Assembly (NCBI RefSeq): GCF_003971065.1
Contig: NZ_RYDV01000006.1
Location: forward strand, 186,001 to 250,000
Origin: Candidimonas sp. SYP-B2681
Lineage (GTDB): Bacteria > Pseudomonadota > Gammaproteobacteria > Burkholderiales > Burkholderiaceae_B
DNA length: 64,000 bases
Direction of reading: 5' to 3'
In this document: one piece after another, positions 25,405 through 33,662 of the stretch
Position numbering within the stretch: position 1 is the stretch's first letter
Layout of the letters: each line of letters begins with the position of its first letter
Notes under the pieces: model-generated
Told to the model about the DNA's origin: nothing
Database searches by the model: none
What the model saw: the letters and a program-made list of their open reading frames with translations, nothing else
Program-made: the position numbers and the translations under genes

Positions 25405-26319
25405 TCAGGCGTTGTAGTTGAGTCTCAATCCGGGCTTTTCCCACGGCATCGAAACCAGTTGCCCGGACGACGACAAAGTGATGAACGCGGTTTTCATATC
25501 AACGCCGCCGAAACAAATGTTGGTGACATGCGTATCCGGCATCTGCACCGTGTTTACCCCTTTTCCGTCAGGCGATATAACCGTCACCAAGCCCGTAATG
25601 AGCGTACCGATGCAAACGTTGCCTTCTGCATCGATGGCCATGCTGTCCAGGCGCTGATAGCCGGGCAGGCCACATACCAGGCGCCCCCCATGAGGCGAGG
25701 GATAGCCATGCCGTCGGATCTGTCCCGGTGCCTCAATATCGAAGGCCCAGAGCCGGGATGTTTCGGTTTCTGCCACATAAAGCACGCTTCCATCCGGCGA
25801 TAGCCCGACCCCATTTGCCGCAGCCACCTGATAAGCCACTTCGGTAATGCTGGATCCGTCGGGAAGCGCGTAATAAATAGCGCCATGGTCGCGAAGCCGT
25901 GCATGCTTCTTGCCAAAGTCGCTAAAGTAGAACCCACCATGCTTATCGAAGACGAGATCGTTAGGTGCCGATAGGCGATGTTCGCCGCAATGTGTATATA
26001 ACGTTTCGACGTTGCCGGTTTGTAAGTCTATGCGCTGAATTGAGCCGCCCGCGTAGTCACTGGCTGGCCCGATCGCGGCAAAATGATCTGGCGGATACGT
26101 GTTGCCGCCGTTATTGCATACATAAGCCGCGCCGTCCGGGCCAATCGCCAAACCGTTAGGTCCGCCCTTGCAGTCGGCCACGGTGGTAAGCGTACCGTCC
26201 GGACTCACACGGGTCACCCGGCCCGCGCGAATCTCTGAGACCAGAACCGAACCGTCTTCCATGGCCACCGGGCCCTCAGGAAATTGCAATCCTGTTGCCA
26301 TCACACTAATCGTTTGCAT
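25405..26319 (-). CDS. SMP-30/gluconolactonase-family hydrolase
   Basis: 304-residue six-bladed beta-propeller lactonase. The divalent-metal ligands of the family are in place: Glu in LQFPEGPVA, Asn in LSAPNDLVFD, Asn in ANGVGLSPDGS and Asp in RLDSMAIDAEGN. No signal peptide, so cytosolic. It opens a sugar-acid or other lactone to the free acid. It sits between two Bug genes on the minus strand (12 bp after the upstream one), which implies a catabolic unit for a lactone-forming acid. Substrate not predictable. Confidence 0.88.
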   Translation of the reverse strand: MQTISVMATGLQFPEGPVAMEDGSVLVSEIRAGRVTRVSPDGTLTTVADCKGGPNGLAIGPDGAAYVCNNGGNTYPPDHFAAIGPASDYAGGSIQRIDLQTGNVETLYTHCGEHRLSAPNDLVFDKHGGFYFSDFGKKHARLRDHGAIYYALPDGSSITEVAYQVAAANGVGLSPDGSVLYVAETETSRLWAFDIEAPGQIRRHGYPSPHGGRLVCGLPGYQRLDSMAIDAEGNVCIGTLITGLVTVISPDGKGVNTVQMPDTHVTNICFGGVDMKTAFITLSSSGQLVSMPWEKPGLRLNYNA

Positions 26320-26331
26320 GCGTTTCTTCTC

Positions 26332-27297
26332 CTAAACCTGTATACCTGCTGCTTTAATGATCACACCCCATTTTTCGATTTCACTGACAATGAAATCCTG
26401 AAATTCGGCGGCGGTACTGCCAACGATATCGGCCCCATTGGTGGTCATGACATCTTTCACTGCTTGCACCTGAAGCGAGGCGCGGATATCGTTATTAAGC
26501 CGTTCAATAATGGCTGGATTGGTGCCGGCCGGCGCCAGAATGCCCGTCCAGGCACTGACGTCAAATGGTTTGCCAGTCACGTGTTGGACAGTGGGCAGTT
26601 CGGGCATCAAGGTCGAACGTTGCGCCGTGGTCACGGCAATCGCCCGCAGTTTTCCCGCCCGCACCAACGGCGCCGCGCCCACAATATTCGCAAACATCAG
26701 GTCGATATGCCCGCCCATCAGGTCGATCAATGCCGGACCTGTTCCTTTATAGGGAACGTGGGTCATCGAGACGCCGTAGGTGGCGCTTAGCAGTTCGGTC
26801 GAAAGGTGATCGTTGGTGCCGTTACCCGACGAACCGAATGTCAATTGCCTTTTCTTAGCTTCCTTCGCCAGGTCATCCAGTGACTTGATGGGCGAATCCG
26901 GCTTGACCACGAGCACAAAAGGCGACTTGGCAGCCAGACACACCGGTGAGAAGTCCTTTACGGTATCGAAAGGCATTTTCTTCATCAGCGACGGGTTGCT
27001 CACGTGTGGCGCACTGGTCACGAGCAAGGTGTAGCCATCGGGCTTGGACTTGGCGACATAGTCGGCGCCGATGACGGTCGAGGCGCCCGGCTTGTTTTCC
27101 ACGACGACAGACTGGCCCAAGGCGCGCGCCAGCGAAGTCGATAATGCGCGGGCGAGCGTATCGGTACCGCCGCCGGGTGCAAAGGCAACAACTACCGTAA
27201 CCGGCTTGGCCGGATAGGCTTCAGCGGCAGTCGCGCGCGCACCCAGCAGCATGACGCCACCGGCGCCCGCCGCGTGTAAAAAGGATCGACGATCCAC
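26332..27297 (-). CDS. Bug-family periplasmic binding protein with twin-arginine signal
   Basis: 321 residues. The signal MDRRSFLHAAGAGGVMLLGA contains RRSFL followed by a weakly hydrophobic stretch, the pattern of Tat rather than Sec export. Ligand loops are VVAFAPGGGTDTLARALS and VPYKGTGPALIDLMGGHID. It begins the Bug-SMP30-Bug unit. A terminator at 27479 isolates it from the isochorismatase-like gene upstream, so it should have its own promoter in the 27298-27478 stretch. Confidence 0.9.
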   Translation of the reverse strand: MDRRSFLHAAGAGGVMLLGARATAAEAYPAKPVTVVVAFAPGGGTDTLARALSTSLARALGQSVVVENKPGASTVIGADYVAKSKPDGYTLLVTSAPHVSNPSLMKKMPFDTVKDFSPVCLAAKSPFVLVVKPDSPIKSLDDLAKEAKKRQLTFGSSGNGTNDHLSTELLSATYGVSMTHVPYKGTGPALIDLMGGHIDLMFANIVGAAPLVRAGKLRAIAVTTAQRSTLMPELPTVQHVTGKPFDVSAWTGILAPAGTNPAIIERLNNDIRASLQVQAVKDVMTTNGADIVGSTAAEFQDFIVSEIEKWGVIIKAAGIQV

Positions 27298-27478
27298 GTT
27301 TTGTCTCCCTCAGGATGGCGGCTATTGAGCACGCTCATTTATGAATTTGTCGAGCAGACTTGCTCTCGATCAATATATTTCAAGCGCTTCACCACTAAAA
27401 GGCACAAAATCCGAATGGAGCTTTTGATTTAGCTAAATTTATGCGGATCGATCGCGGCGCCGCCCCGCTGCATAAATG

Positions 27479-27517
27479 AAAACACCCGGCGCTGTCGTGG
27501 ACAGCGCCGGGTGTTTT
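27479..27517. terminator. Strong bidirectional intrinsic terminator
   Basis: Perfect 18-bp inverted repeat (AAAACACCCGGCGCTGTC and its complement) around a 3-base GTG loop, giving a GC-rich stem flanked by A and T runs. It lies 17 bp past the stop of the isochorismatase-like gene and ends the flavoprotein-PrpD-SDR operon. The remainder of the 27298-27533 gap shows no other feature. Confidence 0.9.
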
Positions 27518-27533
27518 ACGAAAGCAGAACCGC

Positions 27534-28127
27534 TTACGGATTCGTGAAAGTCACGGTATCGGTCGTCTCGGTCTTGCAGAAGCGTGCGATGCTCTGCATC
27601 GAATTCGCATGCTCTTCGGCACTATGAGCAGCGCAAGCATCTTCCAGCACAATCACTTCGTAGTCGCGGTCATGGGCGTCGCGCACGGTAGCTTGCACCA
27701 CTGCCTGGGTGGAAACGCCGGAACAATAAATGCGCTCGACGCCCAGGGCGCGCAGCTGCGCCTCGAGTGTCGTGGAATAAAATGGGCTGACCCGATGCTT
27801 GATGATATCGAGGTCAGACGACAATTTTTCGAGTTCCGGGTGAACTTCTGTGCCCCATGAATCCAGCTTGAACAAGCCATGTTGCGGTGCTGCGGAAAAA
27901 ACCTGTGAACCTGCAGGACACTCTTTGTAGTCGGAAGAAAAGCCGACTCGCACAAATCCGACCAGCACACCGGCGTCGCGGGCTTTTTTGATGGCAGTCG
28001 CGGTCTTGGCAAGGATACCGCGCTGGCGGACCTGCTCACCCAAGGGCCCCTTACCGCTGGGGCCATCAACGTGAACCAAATCGTTTTCCATATCCAGAAC
28101 GAGGTAGATAGAACGTGGCTGTCGCAT
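27534..28127 (-). CDS. Isochorismatase-fold protein lacking the nucleophilic cysteine
   Basis: 197 residues from the ATG at 28127. The fold is that of isochorismatase-like hydrolases: Asp12 in YLVLDMENDLVH, Lys110 in IIKHRVSPF, and GVSTQAVVQATVRDAHDRDYEVIVLEDACAA. In amidase-type members the third catalytic residue is the Cys of 'GxxTxxCV'; here the site is Val143 (STQAVV). So a nicotinamidase or N-carbamoyl-amidase mechanism is unlikely. Related cysteine-less members exist, including true isochorismatases. It is last in the operon with SDR, PrpD and TcuA-like genes. No siderophore genes are adjacent. Confidence 0.85.
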   Translation of the reverse strand: MRQPRSIYLVLDMENDLVHVDGPSGKGPLGEQVRQRGILAKTATAIKKARDAGVLVGFVRVGFSSDYKECPAGSQVFSAAPQHGLFKLDSWGTEVHPELEKLSSDLDIIKHRVSPFYSTTLEAQLRALGVERIYCSGVSTQAVVQATVRDAHDRDYEVIVLEDACAAHSAEEHANSMQSIARFCKTETTDTVTFTNP

Positions 28128-28179
28128 AGTATTGATACTCACAAATAAATGTTTATAAAAAAAACTTATTCCATCGGAA

Positions 28180-28944
28180 TTAGTCACACCAGATGCCACC
28201 GTTGACATCCAGCGTTTCGCCAGTAATGAATGAGGACTGCGGCGCCGCCAGGAAAACGACGGCCGAGGCGATCTCGTCGGCCGCCCCCATGCGCCCGACC
28301 GGAATCAAATCGCGTAAGGTTTGCGGGAAATTGGTGGTCATGGCCGACGCTACCGGACCCGGCGCCACGGCATTGACCGTTACGCCGGCGCCGGCAAGCT
28401 CTTTGGCCAGGAAAGCCGTCATGATATGTACGCCCGCTTTGGAAACACCATAGGCCACATTGCTTGCGCGGTCCTGCTCGCGCGGGTCCAGCCATGGCCG
28501 CGGATTGCCGCCGTTCTTACCGATAACGGAGCCTAGATTGACAATGCGCCCAAAGCCCTGGCGCCGCATATGGGGCATGGCCGCCTGGCAGCAAAGGAAC
28601 GTTCCTTTAAGGTTGATATCCATGACCCGGTCCCATTCCTCCTCTGCCAGTTGCTCGGCGCTTCCCATGGACACCACGCCTGCCACATTGACCAGAATAT
28701 CAAGGCGTCCCAGGCGCTGTATCACATCGTCGAAACAGCGCAGCACATCGCTGCGCTGGGTTACGTCCAATGTTACCCGTTCAATCGCCGGGCTGCCCGT
28801 GGGCGAGGAAGCGGTGTGCGATACGTCGGCCGCCACCACGTGGGCGCCATACTTTGCCAAGGCATCGGCTACCGCCTTGCCTATCCCTCCTGCGCCGCCC
28901 GTTACAAGGGCCACGCGGCCGGCAAGAAGTTCAGTCGCATACAT
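28180..28944 (-). CDS. Short-chain dehydrogenase/reductase
   Basis: 254 residues from MYATELLAGR at 28944; the frame extends to 29061 without a start signal and would overlap PrpD. The cofactor motif TGGAGGIGKAVADAL, then NVAGVVSMG, catalytic Ser139, and Tyr165/Lys169 (SNVAYGVSKAG) are present. The Ser-Tyr interval contains an insertion (about 26 residues instead of 13: GNPRPWLDPREQDRAS), which probably shapes the substrate site. A classical C-terminus (ETLDVNGGIWC) completes it. It starts 8 bp past the prpD-like stop. It likely oxidises a hydroxy-acid intermediate of this operon. Confidence 0.9.
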   Translation of the reverse strand: MYATELLAGRVALVTGGAGGIGKAVADALAKYGAHVVAADVSHTASSPTGSPAIERVTLDVTQRSDVLRCFDDVIQRLGRLDILVNVAGVVSMGSAEQLAEEEWDRVMDINLKGTFLCCQAAMPHMRRQGFGRIVNLGSVIGKNGGNPRPWLDPREQDRASNVAYGVSKAGVHIMTAFLAKELAGAGVTVNAVAPGPVASAMTTNFPQTLRDLIPVGRMGAADEIASAVVFLAAPQSSFITGETLDVNGGIWCD

Positions 28945-28952
28945 ATCAGCCC

Positions 28953-30335
28953 CTAGTCCGGCACGCCGCCGGTGTAAAGAACAGCTTTTGCAATTTGCCC
29001 GTTGATGGCAAAGTCCCAGGCCGGGGCCGCTGCCGTCGTCAGGCCCGCATACCGGAAACACTCAAGAAACTTCAATCTTACTGACTCCGTGTCCATATGC
29101 AGGTCGCCAATCGAAAATTCGTAGCGGCCAATCTGGTCGTTTTTATCCAGCAGCGTCAACACCGCAAGGGGGTGCCCGGGATTATCCGGCAGGCCTTCTT
29201 CAACCTCGACGCGACTGGCCATCGCAAGCACCTGCTTGTTGCTCATGACGTCGCCACTCAGTCCATTCAGCGTTGGGGCTCCGCGCACCAGGGCGAATGC
29301 CGTCATGAAGGGGATACTGTACTTTGCATCTTGCAGGGTGACGGGGCGCCGGCGCTGAGGTAGGGGACTGCACAGACGAGCCGCCGAGGCATTCACCGAC
29401 ACGTGTACGCGTGAGATGTTGTCGATATCGCAGGATTTAGCGGCAGCCAGTGCAACGGCCACATAGGGATGCGACAAGCGGCAGCAAGGCCAGGGCTTGA
29501 TGTCAACATCGCAACAGTGCCATGTTGAGAAGTCCAGCAAGGCTGCGCGTTGTTCTGGCTGTAATTGAGCGCCCATATAAATACGGAACAAGCCTGCCGC
29601 CCCATCGAGCGCACCCTCGGGGCCGGTGACTCCGGCCTGGGCAAGTAGCGCTGCCTGTAATCCGCCTTGCGCCGCAAAGGCCGGATACACGGCGCGCGCC
29701 GTGGCGCCGGTACCGAATCCTGCCTGCTTGCCGCCTGCGGCCTGCATATACGCCAATCCAATACTGGAAACCAGCTCGCTGTTGGAAAGCCCCAGTGCTA
29801 ATCCGGCCGCCACACTGGCGGCCACATAGCCCAATAGCTGGGTCAAAAACCATTCCGAACCCGGCCCTTCGCCTTTGGGAGAACAAATGACCCCCAGCCT
29901 GCAAATCAGCTCGGTCGCCAAGGCTACGGCATCAAGCAAGGCCTCGTCCGAGGCGCCAACCAATTCGGCCGCCGCGAGTGCCGCCGGCAACACCACTGCC
30001 GCCGGGTGCAGCCGACCGACATCATGAATGTCGTCGTAGTCCAGAATATGGATTAGCGAGGCATTGATGTAGGCTGCCGCCGCGGGGGCAGCCGTTCCTC
30101 CACCAATCAGCCGGCATTGGCCTGGCCCCGACAGCAGGGTTTGAGCCGCAGCGACTTGCCGCGCCAGATCGGTAGAACGCGCTGCGGTGCCTATACCCAA
30201 CGCATCGGCAATATGCAGGCGCGTCGCGGCGCGCACTTCGGACGGCAAGCCCTGTTCGCGTGCCGTAACCAGGCTTTGCACGATGGCTGCACTGAGCGAC
30301 AAGTCAGGGTTTGCTTCGTAGCCCATCGTACTCAT
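28953..30335 (-). CDS. MmgE/PrpD-family lyase or epimerase
   Basis: 460 residues, the normal family length. Members include 2-methylcitrate dehydratase (PrpD), cis-aconitate decarboxylase and iminodisuccinate epimerase. Family landmarks seen are LHIADALGIGTAARSTDL, ASLIHILDYDDIHDVGRLHPAAVVLPAALA (the conserved D-x-x-D and H-P segment), GFGTGATARAVYPAFAAQGGLQAALLAQAG and IKPWPCCRLSHPYVAVALA. Its start overlaps the TcuA-like gene stop (ATGA). Pairing with a TcuA-like dehydrogenase suggests a di- or tricarboxylate such as an aconitate-type acid. No propionate-pathway genes (prpB, prpC) are nearby, so PrpD itself is unlikely. Confidence 0.88.
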   Translation of the reverse strand: MSTMGYEANPDLSLSAAIVQSLVTAREQGLPSEVRAATRLHIADALGIGTAARSTDLARQVAAAQTLLSGPGQCRLIGGGTAAPAAAAYINASLIHILDYDDIHDVGRLHPAAVVLPAALAAAELVGASDEALLDAVALATELICRLGVICSPKGEGPGSEWFLTQLLGYVAASVAAGLALGLSNSELVSSIGLAYMQAAGGKQAGFGTGATARAVYPAFAAQGGLQAALLAQAGVTGPEGALDGAAGLFRIYMGAQLQPEQRAALLDFSTWHCCDVDIKPWPCCRLSHPYVAVALAAAKSCDIDNISRVHVSVNASAARLCSPLPQRRRPVTLQDAKYSIPFMTAFALVRGAPTLNGLSGDVMSNKQVLAMASRVEVEEGLPDNPGHPLAVLTLLDKNDQIGRYEFSIGDLHMDTESVRLKFLECFRYAGLTTAAAPAWDFAINGQIAKAVLYTGGVPD

Positions 30336-31780
30336 GACGTCGAGTCCGCAATATGGTTGGCCGCCAAACGTCCGAATACCAGGCCTTTAAGCACCGATGT
30401 CGCGCCCGTATAGTTGGTGTAATACATGCCCACGGTTTCGCCCGCGGCATACAGGTTCGCCATAGGCAGCCCGTCGGCGTCCAGAACCTGGCCGTTTGCA
30501 TTGATTTTCAGGCCGCCAAAAGTGAAGACATTGGCGGAGATAATCGGGTAGGCAATGAAAGGGCCTTGCGTCAATGGCCGCGCCCAGTTAGATTTGGGCG
30601 GCACCAAACCAGCCGTAGACAAACCATCGACATTAAGTGGATCGTACTTGCCGTCGGACGGGCAGCTGGCGTTGTAATTTTCCACCGTATCAGCCAGGGA
30701 CCCGGCCGGCAATCCGAGCTTTTTGCCCAGGGCCTCAAGCGTGGCGCCTTCAATCGCCGGCTGATCCGTGCGGATGGCCAATCGATAGTTCGGCACTTGC
30801 TTTACACCCTCGTCCAGGATCACGTAGGCAATACCTTCATCCTGTTCGTAGATACGGCGCGTGACCCGCTCGTAGTAGGCATCCACGGTTCCGGGAGCCT
30901 CGTCCGTAAACCGCTTGCCGCTTTTGTTGACGAGGATTCCATACGGAAAGATGAACACGGCGGGTTCGGAAATGCCAGAACGCGGATCGACGGGTTCAGC
31001 GTGGTAGCTGCCAAACTCGCCGCAAGGCGCTGCGCCGGCCTCCAAGGCCATTTCTATGCCCTCGCCCCGGTTGTAATAGCCGCCTTTGCATACCGGGCGC
31101 AAATACACCGAACGCGGCCCTAGGTACTTGGCCAGCAGCTCAGGGTTGCCCTCGAAGCCGCCCGATGCCAATACCACCTGACCCATGTAGCGCACACCAC
31201 CCTTCCCTTGTTGTTGTCCCAGAAGCCCTTCGACCTTACCGAAATCATCCAGGATCAGCCGACGCGCGGTGGTGTTATAAAAAAACGTTACGCCCAGTGC
31301 TTCGGCACGTGCGGCCAGAGCTTCGACCAATGCTTCGCCGCCCCCGACGGGCAAGAGCCTGGGCTGCGTGCTCGTCAAAAATGCCGTTGGCAGGAAGTCG
31401 AACTTGACGCCCAAACCCTGCAGCCAACCTATCGTGCCAGGTACCTGATCGGCAAAATTACCAATAAGACCGGAATCAGGAATCGCAAGGGAGCGGGTGA
31501 TATGGGACCACGATTCGCTGTCTTGCCCCATTTCGGCGGTCATATCGGGATCGACATAGGGGCCGACATTCTCGGCAAGGTGAGTCTCGAAGTCGTCCGA
31601 CACTTCATCGATTGCCTTCATTCTGAGATAGGCTTCGGTAAAGCGGCTTTGGCCACCCCGCTCTTCTCGCGAAGCGCGTTCAAGCACGGCCACTTGAAGT
31701 CCGCGTTCCGCTGCCGACACGGCCGCCGACAAGCCCGCAACGCCGCAGCCCGCCACCACTACATCAAAAGACCTTTCCAT
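30332..31780 (-). CDS. TcuA-like FAD-dependent dehydrogenase (3)
   Basis: 482 residues. FAD site VVVAGCGVAGLSAAVSAAERG and ERASREERGGQSRFTEAYLR; GKRFTDEAPGTVDAYYERVTRR; and the C-terminal block NVFTFGGLKINANGQVLDAD...LYAAGETVGMYYTNYTGATSVL. This resembles tricarballylate dehydrogenase-like proteins more than fumarate reductase: the catalytic His/Arg segments are replaced by FTFGG and NYTGA. It heads the minus-strand operon with PrpD-like, SDR and isochorismatase-like genes, divergent from the LysR gene at 31907. No tcuB electron-transfer partner is encoded; the nearest acceptor in the window is the ETF at 22.5-24.3 kb. Confidence 0.88.
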   Translation of the reverse strand: MERSFDVVVAGCGVAGLSAAVSAAERGLQVAVLERASREERGGQSRFTEAYLRMKAIDEVSDDFETHLAENVGPYVDPDMTAEMGQDSESWSHITRSLAIPDSGLIGNFADQVPGTIGWLQGLGVKFDFLPTAFLTSTQPRLLPVGGGEALVEALAARAEALGVTFFYNTTARRLILDDFGKVEGLLGQQQGKGGVRYMGQVVLASGGFEGNPELLAKYLGPRSVYLRPVCKGGYYNRGEGIEMALEAGAAPCGEFGSYHAEPVDPRSGISEPAVFIFPYGILVNKSGKRFTDEAPGTVDAYYERVTRRIYEQDEGIAYVILDEGVKQVPNYRLAIRTDQPAIEGATLEALGKKLGLPAGSLADTVENYNASCPSDGKYDPLNVDGLSTAGLVPPKSNWARPLTQGPFIAYPIISANVFTFGGLKINANGQVLDADGLPMANLYAAGETVGMYYTNYTGATSVLKGLVFGRLAANHIADSTS

Positions 31781-31856
31781 TGCTCCACCCTGTAGAATTT
31801 TTGCCGCCGTATCGCACGGTACACTTGGAGAGTTTAGGGCCTCGCGGCTAAATCAT

Positions 31857-31874
31857 TTAGGCGTTTGCGCCTAA
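31857..31874. promoter_or_regulatory. Inverted repeat in the LysR/flavoprotein divergent promoter
   Basis: TTAGGCG-TTTG-CGCCTAA, perfect 7-bp arms with a 4-base centre; flanking bases extend the symmetry imperfectly (ATCAT...ATGAT with one extra T). It lies 32 bp before the lysR start and 77 bp from the flavoprotein start. Probably the site where the adjacent LysR protein regulates itself and the operon. Confidence 0.6.
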
Positions 31875-31906
31875 TGATCTATTAGAAAAAAGTGAAAGGA
31901 GATGCG

Positions 31907-32860
31907 GTGGACAGACTATGGGGAATGGAAGTTTTTCTGCGCGTAATGGAGTGCGGTAGTTTTTCGCGTGCGGCCGAATCACTGGACTTGGCCAACGCCA
32001 CGGTAACGTCCAGCCTGCGCAACCTCGAAAAACATCTGGGCGTCACGCTGATACAGCGCAATACGCGCCATCTGCACCTGACAGAAGAAGGCCGCCTATT
32101 TTTACCGCGATGCCAGGAAATACTGAAAGCAGTCGCGCAGGCCGAATCCGATGTGAAAGTCAACGCCAACGACATTGCTGGCCCGCTACGTATCGAAGCA
32201 CCGTTCGCCATTGGTCAAAGCCTTATTTGCCCTGCCTTGATCGAATTCGCCAAGCGTCATCCCGATCTGTCGGTGTCGGTGACGCTCACGAATCATCCAC
32301 AAAAGCTGATCGAGCGCGGCACCGATATTGCCATCCGCATGGATCGAATCGAAGACGCCGATCTGGTGGGTCGCCCCATTTACGAGGCCAAACACATCGT
32401 GTGCGGCGCGCCAGCGCTGGTTCAGCGGATGAATACCTCTCATCCGCAAGAGGTCGATACCAGACTGTGCCTGGGGCTTTTCGAAGAGGGCCAGAGCACC
32501 GCTATACCATGGGTGCTAAGGCAAAATGAAGACGAAGTCGTGATCGAACCGCGGGGGATACTAAATTTTAATAATACCCAGGCGCTGATTCAGGCGGCAA
32601 GCCAGGAAATGGGTGTGATTCATGTACTGGATATTTTTGTAGCTGACCTGATCAGCCAGGGAAAGCTGGTCGAGTTGTTTCCCGGCTGGGACACCAAAGT
32701 TCGCACCTTTCATGCGGTCACTGTGAAGTCGCGATTTACGTCGCCCAAAGTGCGCGCGTTCATCGATTACCTGCTAGAGGTTTTCGATGCCCAGCGCAGG
32801 CCCAGCATCAAGACACGGGTCGAAGTGGGTCCAGCCCGTAAAACGAAAAAATCTCATTGA
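31907..32860 (+). CDS. LysR-type transcriptional regulator
   Basis: 317 residues with a GTG start at 31907, chosen because AAAGGAG stands about 6 bases upstream; an earlier GTG at 31892 overlaps that site. The helix-turn-helix is MEVFLRVMECGSFSRAAESL...ANATVTSSLRNLEKHLGV, followed by a two-lobed effector domain (GPLRIEAPFAIGQSLICPAL, TDIAIRMDRIEDADLVGRPI). It is divergent from the TcuA-like operon, the standard arrangement for a LysR activator of that operon. Its 3' end overlaps the convergent racemase-like gene by 53 bp. Confidence 0.92.
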   Translation: MDRLWGMEVFLRVMECGSFSRAAESLDLANATVTSSLRNLEKHLGVTLIQRNTRHLHLTEEGRLFLPRCQEILKAVAQAESDVKVNANDIAGPLRIEAPFAIGQSLICPALIEFAKRHPDLSVSVTLTNHPQKLIERGTDIAIRMDRIEDADLVGRPIYEAKHIVCGAPALVQRMNTSHPQEVDTRLCLGLFEEGQSTAIPWVLRQNEDEVVIEPRGILNFNNTQALIQAASQEMGVIHVLDIFVADLISQGKLVELFPGWDTKVRTFHAVTVKSRFTSPKVRAFIDYLLEVFDAQRRPSIKTRVEVGPARKTKKSH

Positions 32861-33617
32861 CCCGATCCATTTCGGGCAGCTTATGGTAATACCCCGTGCG
32901 GCAGGGCTTGGTGCCGCAAAACTTGCGCAGGTCTGCCATGGCCTCGGCCTGCTTGATCCAGCTAGCCAGCGAATCGAGCACCGGCACGCCGTCGACTTCT
33001 GACACGCCATTGCGCGCCAGCAATATATTCATCGGGGCTTCACCGGGAATGATCACCTCGGCGCCCTTGGCTATCAAGCGCCTGGCCGCGTCGCGGAAAC
33101 GCTCGATCAATTCGGCCGGATCGTCGAACGCCTTGAGCACGTCGTTGAAGGTGAACCCAACCGGCATCGCGCCGGCAAAACGCGACGCCAGTCCATGACC
33201 GTGGGCGTTCTGTTCGATCAGATCATTCAGGTCGTCGATGAACACCAGTACGCCAAACTTGCGGCCCAACATGCAGGCGGTCAGCATCGCCGATTCGCCA
33301 TACGCAACGACGGGAATATCGACCAGTCCGCGAATTTCGCGCAGAGCCGGTTCTGGCAGGGTGCTGATCGCATACACGTCGTACTCCTGCCGCTGCGCTT
33401 CGACGGCTGCCATCATGAACTGCAGGCCATGGATATATTGCAGCGATGCATGGCGTATATCGGAACCAGGGTAGTTAGTTCGATACGTGCCCGGATGCAT
33501 TCCATGCAAGTCGATCTGCGTACCCGGACGTGCAATGCGTGCGAAGTGGGCTTTAAGCGCCTCGTGGTAAGCACCCAGATCGTCCAATACCGTAAAGCTT
33601 TGATGCCAAATTTTCAT
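32808..33617 (-). CDS. Asp/Glu/hydantoin racemase-superfamily enzyme lacking both usual Cys (copy 2)
   Basis: 269 residues, a paralogue of the gene at 17424 (both open MKIWHQSFT and share IPVV, MLTAC-LGRKF and GAEVIIPG). The first catalytic cysteine position is Thr86 (YAISTLPEPAL), and the second is Glu193 (IIPGEAPMN). Copy 1 has Cys87 and Asp196. Loss of the two-thiol pair rules out the classical racemase mechanism; an acidic residue at site 2 is shared by both copies. It lies 45 bp upstream of a Bug gene on the same strand reading order (Bug, then this gene). Function unassigned. Confidence 0.8.
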   Translation of the reverse strand: MKIWHQSFTVLDDLGAYHEALKAHFARIARPGTQIDLHGMHPGTYRTNYPGSDIRHASLQYIHGLQFMMAAVEAQRQEYDVYAISTLPEPALREIRGLVDIPVVAYGESAMLTACMLGRKFGVLVFIDDLNDLIEQNAHGHGLASRFAGAMPVGFTFNDVLKAFDDPAELIERFRDAARRLIAKGAEVIIPGEAPMNILLARNGVSEVDGVPVLDSLASWIKQAEAMADLRKFCGTKPCRTGYYHKLPEMDRVNEIFSFYGLDPLRPVS

Positions 33618-33662
33618 AAATACACCGAATTTGAATTAATAATGCCAGGCGCATTCGCCCTC

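Noticed and set aside
28953-30335. 2-methylcitrate cycle prpD
   Set aside because: No prpB, prpC, acnD or prpF next to it; the partners point to another acid.
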